From the NCBI GenBank assembly GCA_903951425.1, contig CAJBBX010000098.1, forward strand, positions 1 through 64,000: a DNA stretch of 64,000 nucleotides. The letters are read 5' to 3'. Within the stretch, counting starts at the first letter, position 1; every line of letters starts with the position of its first letter. Of the stretch, positions 25,869 to 34,792 are shown in pieces. The position numbers and the translations under genes were made by a program. The notes under the pieces were generated by a model. That model searched no databases, was not told the DNA's origin, and saw only the letters and a program-made list of their open reading frames with translations. This DNA comes from an uncultured Chthonomonas sp. Lineage in GTDB: Bacteria > Armatimonadota > Chthonomonadetes > Chthonomonadales > CAJBBX01.

Positions 25869-27128
25869 TCACCGGTTGCCGAGGAGGTGCCCATGGATAA
25901 CGGTGGGCGGAATGCCGTACCGCGAGGCGGCGCTCTGCCAGCCATGCCCGGCGCGAACGTAGGCCCAGACCGTCTCGACGGGCCTGCCGGAGCGTCGGGC
26001 GACCTCCAGGATGGCGTGGACCGTCTCCCGCGCGAGGCCGGAACCTCGCATAGTGGAGATAAGCCGACCTCCCACGCCGCTCTCAAGCGCCATCCGGGTG
26101 ACGAACGCGCTCTCTGAGGCCGCATCGAACCCGGTCATCATCTCCAGCAGCTCCTCGGGCGCGCAGGGACCCATTACAACCACGTCCATGTCGGGCCCCG
26201 ACCAGTCGACACGCCAGTGCCCCGCGGCGATCCGCCTGGCCTTGTGTTCCGGCGCGGCCATCGTCCGAGGCGGCACGGGCGTCGCCACCAGCGTCAGCGC
26301 GGCCAGGCCGTTTGTGTAGCGCAGCACGGCCGCCTTGCGCCCATCCACCGTGGCCACGGTTCCCTGCTCGAGTTCGAAGCCCGTAGGCGCCTGGGCCGGC
26401 ACACGAACGTGGAATGAAGCCCGGCGCGAGAGTTCATGCAGGTCGCTTGATGCCCGAGAACCGATCACGCTCTCAACGCGGGCGCGACGCGGCCTGGCGC
26501 AGGCTATCGCTGGATCGCGGCCCGGTGGCATGATTGAGACCGAGGTGAACATCTCCGCGTGGACGGAGTTGCCCGCCGCGTCGGTCTCCTCCCTGCGCAG
26601 TTCGGCGCCGGTGCCCTGGTCGAGCCACGTGCGGATCATGAGCCCGGTCCGGCTGTAGGGGTCGAGGGCCATGCGGAGGCACTTACGGCCGGCTACCCTC
26701 TCGACGCCTTCCACGACGAGGTTGTAGCTGCGCTTGGCGAGGTTTAGCCTCCAGGCGGTCGTGGCGCGGGAGGGGCGCCGCTCGAGGGTACGGCGGATGA
26801 GCATGGTACCGGCGCGGGCGTCGTAGGTGCGGATGTAGATGCCGTCGTCCCAGGCGAAGCTGCCCTTCTCGGCTCGGGGCTTGACGGCCGTGTGCATGTT
26901 GCGGCCGTCTGCCGCCTGCGCCACCCGGCGCGTCAGCACCCGCAGGTCGCCTTCGGCATCGGCGGTGATGACCAGCTTCTCGCCGGTAAGGGCCACGCTC
27001 CGCAGTTCGCGGGACAGGGCCTCCCATGCCTCGGTGACAGTTGGCCCGCCAGCCCCCGTCGCCGCCGGTTGCAGTGCCGGGCCGGCAACGCCGAGGAGCG
27101 CCAGGACTATGGTAGCGGAGCGGTTCAC
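25869..27128 (-). CDS. RseB/MucB-like sigma-factor regulatory protein
   Basis: A 419-residue exported protein with a signal peptide. The N-terminal half (about 30-215) fits the LolA-like MucB/RseB N-domain: WEALSRELRSVALTGEKLV, later LNLAKRSYNLVVEGVERVAGRKC and a LDQGTGAELRREETD strand pair. A second domain follows (about 235-330). The last 55 residues form a compact helical segment (VETVWAYVRAGHGWQSAASRYG) resembling a helix-turn-helix-like unit, which RseB does not normally have. It is third in a sigma/anti-sigma/RseB operon, so it probably binds the anti-sigma factor in the periplasm and tunes envelope-stress signalling. Start is GTG. Confidence 0.7.
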   Translation of the reverse strand: MNRSATIVLALLGVAGPALQPAATGAGGPTVTEAWEALSRELRSVALTGEKLVITADAEGDLRVLTRRVAQAADGRNMHTAVKPRAEKGSFAWDDGIYIRTYDARAGTMLIRRTLERRPSRATTAWRLNLAKRSYNLVVEGVERVAGRKCLRMALDPYSRTGLMIRTWLDQGTGAELRREETDAAGNSVHAEMFTSVSIMPPGRDPAIACARPRRARVESVIGSRASSDLHELSRRASFHVRVPAQAPTGFELEQGTVATVDGRKAAVLRYTNGLAALTLVATPVPPRTMAAPEHKARRIAAGHWRVDWSGPDMDVVVMGPCAPEELLEMMTGFDAASESAFVTRMALESGVGGRLISTMRGSGLARETVHAILEVARRSGRPVETVWAYVRAGHGWQSAASRYGIPPTVIHGHLLGNR

Positions 27129-27147
27129 GCGGGGCTACGCCCTCGGG

Positions 27148-27666
27148 CTACGGCTGGGAGCCGAGCGTCTCGACCCGGGAGGCAGGCACGGCCCAGGTCG
27201 AGACCGACTGCCGATCCACGCCGCCGTGGAGCGCCTCGACGTTCCAGTCGGCGACGGTCTGGGCCTGGCCGGCGGGATGGTGGGCGGCGATGGCGTTGCG
27301 CCTATCGGCCTGATCAACCAGCGTGTTCCGCACGGAGAGGGCCAGCGCCGTGACAGCTAGTGCGGCGGCAACGGCGGCAAGCCTGGCCTGGCGAACGCGG
27401 TCCGACGATGCGACGGCAAGCGCAGGCCAGACGGCGGGAGCGCGGCGCTCTTGCGCGACGCGGGTGAGGATCAGGTTCTCCAGGTCGGTCTGCGGAGCGC
27501 GAGTGCGAAGGGCTGCCACCGCCTCCTTGGTGCAGGAGAGGGACTCGCACTCCTCGGCGCACTCGGGACATTGCGACAGGTGCGCCCGGATGGCGAGCAT
27601 CTCGCGCCCGGTAACCTCGCGATCGATATAGGCTGAGAGCAGGCCGTGTACTCTGCGGCAATTCAA
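27148..27666 (-). CDS. zinc-finger anti-sigma factor (ZAS type)
   Basis: A 172-residue membrane protein that should bind and inhibit the sigma factor encoded just upstream. The N-terminus has the H-x3-C-x2-C anti-sigma zinc signature (HLSQCPEC, about residues 29-36) with an upstream Cys at residue 3. One transmembrane segment lies near 95-113 and the C-terminal part is extracytoplasmic. The start is a TTG overlapping the sigma stop (TTGA), giving strong translational coupling and a fixed ratio. Confidence 0.8.
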   Translation of the reverse strand: MNCRRVHGLLSAYIDREVTGREMLAIRAHLSQCPECAEECESLSCTKEAVAALRTRAPQTDLENLILTRVAQERRAPAVWPALAVASSDRVRQARLAAVAAALAVTALALSVRNTLVDQADRRNAIAAHHPAGQAQTVADWNVEALHGGVDRQSVSTWAVPASRVETLGSQP

Positions 27667-28259
27667 GGCAACGCTCCGATGGATTCGCGGGTGAAGCCGG
27701 GCCCCAGGGCAGCCCGTAGCGCCTTCCGGCCGCGGTGCAGCCGGCTGCGCACGGTGCCGAGGGAACAGCCCATGGCCTCCGCGATCTCCTCATAGGATAA
27801 GCCCTCGATATCCGCCAGGACGACTGCCTGCCGGAAATCGTGGGGGAGCGTGGAGAGCGCCCTCTGCAAGGGCTCATCGATCTCTCGCTCCATGATCTGG
27901 CCCTCAGGGTTCGCGCCTTCGTCCGGCAGCTCCAGATAGACCTGTGTATCGATGCCGTTACGCATGATCGGTTGGTCGAGCGACTGGAGGCGGGCCTTGG
28001 GACGGCGGCGAACGCTGTCGATAAAGGCGTTCGAAATAATCCTGTACAGCCAGTTCTCAAACGGCATCTGACGATTGTATCGGTCAAAGAACCTATACGC
28101 ACGGATGAACGCTTCCTGCGTCAGGTCCTCGGCATCGGCGTGGTTGCCGGCCAGCCGGTAGGCGATATTGTAGGCCTGGCGGTGGCACTTGCGCACCAGA
28201 CCGTCGAACTCGCGGGCATCGTTCCGGGCTTCACGTCTGAATGGCGTAGTCAGGTCCAT
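27663..28259 (-). CDS. ECF RNA polymerase sigma factor (RpoE-like)
   Basis: A 198-residue extracytoplasmic-function sigma factor. Region 2 includes YRLAGNHADAEDLTQEAFIRAYR and the -10 contact stretch ENWLYRIISNAFIDSVRRR; region 4 is the helix-turn-helix EEIAEAMGCSLGTVRSRLHRGRKAL. The frame starts at 28268, but an AGGATGG site fits the ATG at 28259 better. Operon with anti-sigma and RseB-like genes implies control by an envelope signal. Confidence 0.88.
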   Translation of the reverse strand: MDLTTPFRREARNDAREFDGLVRKCHRQAYNIAYRLAGNHADAEDLTQEAFIRAYRFFDRYNRQMPFENWLYRIISNAFIDSVRRRPKARLQSLDQPIMRNGIDTQVYLELPDEGANPEGQIMEREIDEPLQRALSTLPHDFRQAVVLADIEGLSYEEIAEAMGCSLGTVRSRLHRGRKALRAALGPGFTRESIGALP

Positions 28260-28289
28260 GGCACCCATCCTATGTCGGCTTGATCTCAG

Positions 28290-29090
28290 TTACGGTTCGG
28301 CGACCGTGCCGGGTTCCGCGAGCGTCATCGACCGCGCCGGCGGAGCCTCGGGGTTGGGCTCCACGCGGACGGGCGGCGACAGGCGGCCGAGCATCTCAGA
28401 GATGGTGACGAACTGGTAGCCCTGGCGTTTCAGCGCCCGGATGATGCGCGGCAGGGCTGTGACGGTTTCGGGGTAGTCGTCGTGCAGGAGGATGATGCTC
28501 CCGTTGGACGCGGACGCCAGGACGCGGTCGACGATCAGGTCCGAGGGTACCTCGACGAAGTCCTTCGCCGCCACCGTCCACCCCACCAGCCTGTAGCCGC
28601 CCTCCTCAGCAATCCTGGCGGTCGCCGCGTTGTAGCGGGCGCCGGGAGGGCGCAGCAGGTTCATACGACGACCGCAAGCTGCCGCGACGGCCGCCTCGCA
28701 ACCCAGCAACTGCGCCCGGATCATGACCTCCGACAGCGTGTCCAACCGCCGGTGCGTGGCCGTATGGCTCCCGACCTCGTGACCCTCGTTCACCATGCGG
28801 GCCACCACGCCCGGATGCTCGCGAACGCGCTTGCCGACCACGAAGAACGTGGCCCGAACATCCTCGACCCGGAGGATATCCAACAGCTGGCGTGCGATGG
28901 GGTCGTGCGGGCCGTCGTCGATGGTCAGTGCGATCTCGCGCCTGCGGGGGTTCCCCTGCTGCAGCGCCTCGCCGAGCGGCAATCCGCGCCCTGAGCCGCC
29001 ACGACCCGGCAGATTCGGGCCCAAGCCCGCGCAACCGACCGCGCCGCAGCAGAGCAGGAGCATGGCCACGGACCGGCGCACCCACGGCAT
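28290..29090 (-). CDS. polysaccharide deacetylase lipoprotein (NodB domain, CE4)
   Basis: Metal-dependent de-N-acetylase of cell-surface or peptidoglycan-like glycans. It has a lipobox (AVGCAGL) after a hydrophobic signal, so it is probably anchored in the envelope. CE4 motifs: TIDDGP (motif 1, with TFDDGP consensus), SHTATH (metal His pair), RPPGARYN (motif 3) and LLHDDYPE (motif 5). The frame can start at TTG 29141, but ATG 29090 gives a conventional signal peptide (266 residues); neither has a strong ribosome site. Divergent from dnaE. Confidence 0.85.
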   Translation of the reverse strand: MPWVRRSVAMLLLCCGAVGCAGLGPNLPGRGGSGRGLPLGEALQQGNPRRREIALTIDDGPHDPIARQLLDILRVEDVRATFFVVGKRVREHPGVVARMVNEGHEVGSHTATHRRLDTLSEVMIRAQLLGCEAAVAAACGRRMNLLRPPGARYNAATARIAEEGGYRLVGWTVAAKDFVEVPSDLIVDRVLASASNGSIILLHDDYPETVTALPRIIRALKRQGYQFVTISEMLGRLSPPVRVEPNPEAPPARSMTLAEPGTVAEP

Positions 29091-29240
29091 TCCGAACCAG
29101 CGGACGGCGCAACCACGGGCAGTCGTATCGCTAGACAGCAAGGCCTTGGGATCTCCTCGGCGGCGCCGCGATGCCGTGTCGGCCGCCCCTCTGTGGCTGC
29201 TAATGTACCCGACGCGACGCAGCCGGGCAGGCCGAGACCC

Positions 29241-29269
29241 TTGACTCGGGCAGGCGGCGCGAATACACT
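29241..29269 (+). promoter_or_regulatory. likely dnaE promoter
   Basis: TTGACT (29241-29246) and TACACT (29264-29269) are spaced by 17 bp (5/6 and 4/6 matches to sigma-70). The start of transcription would be near 29276, giving a leader of about 108 nt to the chosen dnaE start. Confidence 0.5.
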
Positions 29270-29383
29270 GAACGGTCAGACAACCCGCATATGCCGTCGC
29301 CGTTCCCCGCCGTGCCTAGATGTAGGGGGTGCGCCCCCGGGTCTGTCGATTCCAGATTCGCCTACAGGTTGCGTCCCGATCCC

Positions 29384-32300
29384 ATGCCACCGCCACAGTT
29401 CGTCCATCTGCATACGCATTCCGAGTACTCGCTTCTCGATGGAGCCGCCCGCCTGGGCGCCCTGGTGAAGCGGGCGGCGCAACTAGACATGCCGGCACTG
29501 GCGCTCACCGACCACGGCGTCATGTATGGTGCGCTGGACTTCTACAAGGCCGCCAAGGGAGCCGGCATCAAGCCCATCGTGGGGGTCGAGGCCTACGTCG
29601 CACCGGGCTCGCACAAGGACAAAACGCCTCGGCAGGGCCGCAACAGCTACCACATGGTGCTGCTGGCGGAGAACCTGACGGGCTACCGGAACCTCCTCAG
29701 CCTGGTCTCCACCGCCGCCATCGACGGGTTCTACAGTAAGCCACGCATCGACCGCGACCTGCTGGCCGAGCGGCACGAGGGCATCATCGCCCTGAGCGGA
29801 TGCCTGGCGGGCGAAATCAGCGACGCCATCGTGGCCGACGATATGCCCCGCGCGCAGGAGGCGGCCGCATTCTACCGCGACCTCTTGGGGCCGGATCGCT
29901 TCTTCGTCGAAATCATGGCCCACGGCCTGAGCGACCAGGAGAAGGTGCGCGAACTGGCGCCGAAGCTGGCCCGCGACATGGGTCTGCAGACGGTAGTGAC
30001 CAACGATATCCACTACCTGAAGGGCGACGACTACTACGCCCACGACGTGCTGCTCTGCGTGGGCACCGGCGCCAAGATGGACGACGCCAAGCGCCTCCGC
30101 TACGACTCCCAGCAGTTCTACATGAAGTCCGCAGCCGAGATGGCCGCCGCGCTCCCCGAGCACCGGGAGGCCATGGAGCGGACCCTGGCCATCGCCGACC
30201 GGTGCAACCTGGAGATGACGTTCGACCGGCTCGCCATGCCCGCGCCGGGCTTGCCGGAGGGCGTGTCCGCAGATGACCACCTCGACCGCACGGCATGGCA
30301 GGGGCTCCGGGCGCTGATGGGCGAACCCGCGCCTGAGTACCGTGAGCGGCTGGAGTACGAGCTGGGCGTCATCCGAAAGATGGGCTACGCTGCCTACACG
30401 CTCATCGTGGCCGACTTCGCCCAGTTCGCTCGGGACCAGCACATCCACTTCGGCGTGCGCGGCTCGGCGGCCGGCTCCCTGGTCAGCTACGCCTCGGGCA
30501 TCACCGATATCGACCCGGTCGAGTACGGCCTCACGTTCGAGCGTTACCTGAACCCCGAGCGCCTCAGCATGCCCGATATCGATATGGACTTCGAGGACGC
30601 CCGGCGCTGCGAGGTGATGGAGTACGTCACCAGCAAGTACGGCGCCGACCGAGTGGCGCAGATCGTCACCTTCGGGACGCTACAGGCCAAGGCCGTCATG
30701 AAGGACGCGGGCCGCGCGCTGGACATGCCCATCAGCGAGGTCAACAAAATCGTGGGCCTCGTGAAGGGCAACGCCAAGTCGGGCGGCATCGCCGGGGAGT
30801 TGGAGAACAACGCCGAGTTCCGCGAGCTGTATGACCGCGACCGGCCGATCCGCCACCTGGTCGACACCTGCCTGCGGCTCGAGGGCATCGCCCGGCACTC
30901 GTCGGTACATGCCGCGGGAGTGGTCATCTCGGCGGAGCCACTCGTCGAGCACACGCCGCTGCAGAAGTCCACCGACGGCGGCCTGGTGACCCAGTACTCC
31001 GCGTCGACGCTGGAGGAGATCGGCCTCCTGAAGATGGACTTCTTGGGGCTCATCAACCTCACCATCCTGGGGCGGGCCGTGGCCAACATCCGCAAGTCCA
31101 CCGGCGTGACGCTCGATCCGCGGACGCTGCCGCTGGACGACGAGGAAACCTTCGCCCTGCTGGCCCGAGGCGATACCAAGGGTGTCTTCCAGCTGGAGAG
31201 CGCGGGGATGCGCCGAAACATCGCCGCGCTGAGGCCGGGCTCGGTCCGTGACCTGGCGGCCATGGTGGCGCTCTATCGGCCCGGCCCCATGGAGCACATC
31301 CCCACCTTCGTCCGGAGCCGCCACGGCGCCGAGACGATCCGGTATCCCGATCCCTGCCTGGAGCCGATCCTGAAGGAGACCTACGGGGTCATCGTTTACC
31401 AGGACCAGGTGCTGCAGATCGCGCGGGTCTTCGCCGGGTTCAGCCTGGGCAAGGCCGACCTGCTGCGGCGAGCCATGGGCAAGAAGAAGGCGTCCGACAT
31501 GGAGAAATCCCGCGCCGACTTCATCAAGGGCGCGCTGGAGCTTGGCCGGACCGAGGCGCAGGCGGAGCGCATCTTCAAGCTCATCGAGCCCTTTGCCGGG
31601 TACGCATTCAACAAGGCGCACGCGGTCTGCTACGCCATGGTGGCCTACCAGACGGCCTACCTGAAGGCCCACTACCCCATCGAGTACATGTCCGCGCTGC
31701 TCACCTGCTACCTCGAGAAGCCGGACAAGATGCGCAGTTGCCTGGCCGAATGCTCCCGCATGGGCCTCACCATCCTGCCACCGGACGTGAACCGCTCTGA
31801 CGTGGAGTTCTCCCGCGAGGGCGACGCCATCCGGTTCGGCCTGGCGGCCATCAAGAGCGTGGGCAAGGCCGCCGTGGAGGCCGTCATGGCCGCCCGGGCC
31901 GACGGCGGGGCGTTCCGATCGCTGGCCGACCTCTGCGAGCGCACCACGGCGCGCAAGGGCATGACGAAGGCATGCATCGACTCGCTCATCCAGTGCGGCG
32001 CCCTGGGATCGATCCACCCCGTGCGGCGGGCGCTCTCGCAGGGGCTGGACGACGCTATGCGCCTGGCGGCCTCCAAGCAGAGGGCGCGCAATAGCGGTCA
32101 GGCCAGCCTGTTCGATGACGGCGCCGTGGAAGAGGCGGACCCGCCCCTGCCCGACGTGCCCGACTACGCCACCGAGGTCCAGCTCCGGGCCGAGCGCGAC
32201 CTGCTGGGCTGCTACATCTCAGGCCACCCGCTGGCAGACCACAGGGAGCGCCTGAGCCGCGCCGGCGCGGTCGCCACCGAGGACCTGGCCGAGCAGGAGA

Positions 32301-32824
32301 AGGACAGCATCGTCAACATCGCCGGCGTGATCGCCGAGATCCGCGCGCGGGTCGACCGGAACAAGAACACCATGGCGCACATCGTCGTAGAGGACCTGAC
32401 GGGAGAGGTCCAGGTCACCGTCTTCGCCTCCACCTACAAGGAGTGCGCCGCCGCGCTCGTGAAGGACGCCGTGGTGCAGGTCACGGGCCGGGTGCAGTTC
32501 CGCGAGAACATCGGCGCAGGCGAGGAGAGCGCGGCGGAGCGCGAGGCCGAGATCGTGGCGGACATGGTGACGCTGCTGCCCAGCCGCTCGTCGGCCCAGG
32601 GCGGCCAGACGCTGAATGTGCGGATCAGCCCGGAACAGGCCGGCGTACTAGGCTTCGTGCGGACGACGCTGCTGCAGCACCCGGGCGCCACGGGCGTGTG
32701 CGTCCATGTGGCCGACCCCGCGGGGCCGCGCCGCGTCATGGCAGGCTTCCGCGTGGAGCCGACCGACGACCTCCAGGTGACCCTCAGGGGCCTCATCGGC
32801 AGGAGCGCAGTATGGGTCGACTGA
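29384..32824 (+). CDS. dnaE: DNA polymerase III alpha subunit DnaE
   Basis: Replicative polymerase catalytic subunit; 1146 residues from the chosen ATG (FVHLHTHSEYSLLDG right after it), a typical DnaE1 length. Order: PHP domain (about 1-280) with HLHTHSEYS, TDHG, GVEAY, SYHMVLLAE and NDIHYL metal sites apparently intact; palm with the catalytic PDIDMDF near 397 and the third acidic site in LLKMDFLGL; fingers; helix-hairpin-helix region; C-terminal OB fold (VNIAGVIAEIR through DLTGEVQVTVF). No intein seen. An ATG at 29291 would add an unconserved leader. The stop overlaps the next gene by 13 nt. Confidence 0.97.
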   Translation: MPPPQFVHLHTHSEYSLLDGAARLGALVKRAAQLDMPALALTDHGVMYGALDFYKAAKGAGIKPIVGVEAYVAPGSHKDKTPRQGRNSYHMVLLAENLTGYRNLLSLVSTAAIDGFYSKPRIDRDLLAERHEGIIALSGCLAGEISDAIVADDMPRAQEAAAFYRDLLGPDRFFVEIMAHGLSDQEKVRELAPKLARDMGLQTVVTNDIHYLKGDDYYAHDVLLCVGTGAKMDDAKRLRYDSQQFYMKSAAEMAAALPEHREAMERTLAIADRCNLEMTFDRLAMPAPGLPEGVSADDHLDRTAWQGLRALMGEPAPEYRERLEYELGVIRKMGYAAYTLIVADFAQFARDQHIHFGVRGSAAGSLVSYASGITDIDPVEYGLTFERYLNPERLSMPDIDMDFEDARRCEVMEYVTSKYGADRVAQIVTFGTLQAKAVMKDAGRALDMPISEVNKIVGLVKGNAKSGGIAGELENNAEFRELYDRDRPIRHLVDTCLRLEGIARHSSVHAAGVVISAEPLVEHTPLQKSTDGGLVTQYSASTLEEIGLLKMDFLGLINLTILGRAVANIRKSTGVTLDPRTLPLDDEETFALLARGDTKGVFQLESAGMRRNIAALRPGSVRDLAAMVALYRPGPMEHIPTFVRSRHGAETIRYPDPCLEPILKETYGVIVYQDQVLQIARVFAGFSLGKADLLRRAMGKKKASDMEKSRADFIKGALELGRTEAQAERIFKLIEPFAGYAFNKAHAVCYAMVAYQTAYLKAHYPIEYMSALLTCYLEKPDKMRSCLAECSRMGLTILPPDVNRSDVEFSREGDAIRFGLAAIKSVGKAAVEAVMAARADGGAFRSLADLCERTTARKGMTKACIDSLIQCGALGSIHPVRRALSQGLDDAMRLAASKQRARNSGQASLFDDGAVEEADPPLPDVPDYATEVQLRAERDLLGCYISGHPLADHRERLSRAGAVATEDLAEQEKDSIVNIAGVIAEIRARVDRNKNTMAHIVVEDLTGEVQVTVFASTYKECAAALVKDAVVQVTGRVQFRENIGAGEESAAEREAEIVADMVTLLPSRSSAQGGQTLNVRISPEQAGVLGFVRTTLLQHPGATGVCVHVADPAGPRRVMAGFRVEPTDDLQVTLRGLIGRSAVWVD

Positions 32825-33819
32825 GGCGACCGGTGTGGTTCGCCGCCGCGGCGCTGGCGCTCGGAGCGTCCGGCGCCTCCGCCCAGGCGCCCTGCCCCGC
32901 GTCGCAGCTGCCGCTCTCGCGGCCCGCCTCGAAGGCGTTCGTGACCGATGTGCCTACTGACGCCGTCGCGCCGCCCGCCGTCGGCACAGGCAACGCGGCG
33001 GCGTGGTACCTGCAAGCCGTCAACTCCTACCAACGACGCCGGCGCACCAAGGGCAGCCTGGCCGCCGGGTTCGAGGGGCTGAACCTGCCGCCCCTGAACG
33101 GGGCCGAGATGGGCGACCTAACCATCGGTACGCGCCAGAGCCAGGCCGATTTCTACGTGGAGCGCAACGGCGCCCCCGCCTTCGGCGTCTTGGTGGAGCC
33201 CGGCGCAGAGCTGCACCCCATGGCGCTGACCGTCAACACCATGGAGATCGCCGCGCACGCCGAGCCGCTGCATGCCTTCGCCATGGCCACCGTACGGGAG
33301 GCAGAGCGTCGGTTGCGTGCGGGCCGGCGCGACAAGGCCCTGGCGATCTGCGCACGGCTTGTTCGGATGGGCTCGCACATGCGCCAGAGGCCCGGCGCAC
33401 TGACTGACGTCGACGGCGGCATCCGCATCGAGCAGATGGCGCTGGCCCAGATGGCCCGGTGCCGGACGCCGCGCGATGTGACCCAGGTGGTGGCCGCCCA
33501 GTCCTACGCCAGGTCGCTGGAGCGGCTGCAGGCGAAGGTGCGGGGCATCTACACCGCACTGGGCGACCTGGCCCACTGCCGCAAGGCCCTCGCGCCGGGC
33601 ATGGAGCGCCTCTGGCGCGTGCTGGCGGCCTCGGCAATGACCCAGACCGCACGCCTGCGGTCCACGCCTCCGGAGGTGCGCGAGGGCATCGTGGCGACGT
33701 TGCGCGTCGTGGCCGAAGACCCGGACAGCCATGTGAGCCGCGCGGCGGTCTTCCAGCTGACCCGCCTGCGTCGGGCGTCGCAACGGCCCGCCGGGCAGGC
33801 CCGAGCCGTGGGCGGATGA
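32812..33819 (+). CDS. secreted protein of unknown function
   Basis: I do not recognise this 335-residue protein. It has a signal peptide (FAAAALALGASGASAQ), then a mostly helical sequence rich in Ala, Arg and Leu, including NAAAWYLQAVNSYQRRRR near residue 64 and long helices from about 150 to the end, which could be an all-helical repeat. AGGAG 6 nt upstream fixes the start within the last codons of dnaE. It overlaps the following gene by 4 nt (ATGA), so dnaE and the two secreted genes probably share a transcript. Confidence 0.7.
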   Translation: MGRLRRPVWFAAAALALGASGASAQAPCPASQLPLSRPASKAFVTDVPTDAVAPPAVGTGNAAAWYLQAVNSYQRRRRTKGSLAAGFEGLNLPPLNGAEMGDLTIGTRQSQADFYVERNGAPAFGVLVEPGAELHPMALTVNTMEIAAHAEPLHAFAMATVREAERRLRAGRRDKALAICARLVRMGSHMRQRPGALTDVDGGIRIEQMALAQMARCRTPRDVTQVVAAQSYARSLERLQAKVRGIYTALGDLAHCRKALAPGMERLWRVLAASAMTQTARLRSTPPEVREGIVATLRVVAEDPDSHVSRAAVFQLTRLRRASQRPAGQARAVGG

Positions 33820-34741
33820 GCGGCATCCGGGCGGCGGCGGCGGCCCTATCCGCGCTGGCGGCCTGCTCGCCGGCCGGAGCGCAGGCGCCCGCCATCCCCG
33901 TGATTCCCGCCCCGCCCGAGGTACGAGAGCTGCTTGCCGGCACCGTGGCGGCCTACCGCAAGCTCCGGTCGCTTCGCCAGGAGACCACCTACACCAAGAC
34001 CGCCACTGTAGCTGCCGCCGCGTCACTGGTGGGAGCCCTCTTCGAGGCGCGTCGGCCCAACCGGATGGTGCTGGAGGTCCGTGCGCGGACCCCCGGCTTT
34101 GCGCAGCCGGCGGTGACGCGGTTCGTCTGCGACGGGCGCAAGTTCTACACCTACCAGCAGGTGGCCAACAACTTCACCGAAGCCCCGGCGCCGAAAGACT
34201 TCGTCGGCCTGCAGACGCTCTCGCCCAGCCTTGAGGTGGCGGCGTTCACGGGGCTGGACATCGGCCAGGCGCTGCTGGAGGAGAGCAAGTCGATGAAGCT
34301 GGAGGCCGATGAGACCTCCGACGGCGTGCTCTGCCGCGTGTTGGTCGCGGACATGAGCGACCCGGTGTACGTCGCGACCACGCGCATCGCCATCGGCAAG
34401 GATGATCGCCTGATCCGGCGCTTCAGCTTCGACGCCGTGGCCCGGCCGCTGCCGCCGAGGGAGAAGAAGCCGCCCGAGCCGGATCCCGACAACCCCGGCG
34501 AGTTCCTGATCGATGAGGACCCATTGCCCCCGGCCGACGTCCACTTTGACTACGAGAACCGCGTCGAGGCCAACCCAAGCTGCCCGATGCCCTGTTCCAG
34601 TGGGTGCAGCCCAGGGCCGCCATGCGGTTCTACTCGCTGACGGACCTGATGAACACGCCGGAGGCGCGAAAGGCGGCGACGCCCCGGAAGAAGAGACGCC
34701 TGACGCTGTTCGACCAACTCCACGGCGACCGCAAGCGCTGA
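33816..34741 (+). pseudogene. LolA/DUF2092-like secreted protein broken by a one-base frameshift
   Basis: The intact 5' part encodes a signal peptide and a LolA-like beta-sheet domain: LAGTVAAYRKLRSLRQETTYT, RRPNRMVLEVRA, VCDGRKFYTYQQVANNF and VHFDYENRVEANP. Around 34574-34576 the frame breaks and stops at 34640. In the +1 frame from 34577 the sequence continues sensibly for 54 residues (LPDALFQWVQPRAAMRFYS and a basic tail) to a stop at 34739-34741. One missing C in a CCC run restores a single reading frame of about 308 codons. It may be a sequencing error or a real recent mutation. Confidence 0.75.
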
Positions 34742-34753
34742 CCCGGCCCTGGC

Positions 34754-34781
34754 GGGGCCGCACCGGGTGTGGCGCGGCCCC
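34754..34781. terminator. bidirectional terminator-like hairpin
   Basis: GGGGCCGC (34754-34761) and GCGGCCCC (34774-34781) form an 8-bp stem between the convergent frameshifted gene and the GH4 gene. No long T-run. Confidence 0.5.
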
Positions 34782-34792
34782 GAGGGTGCGGC

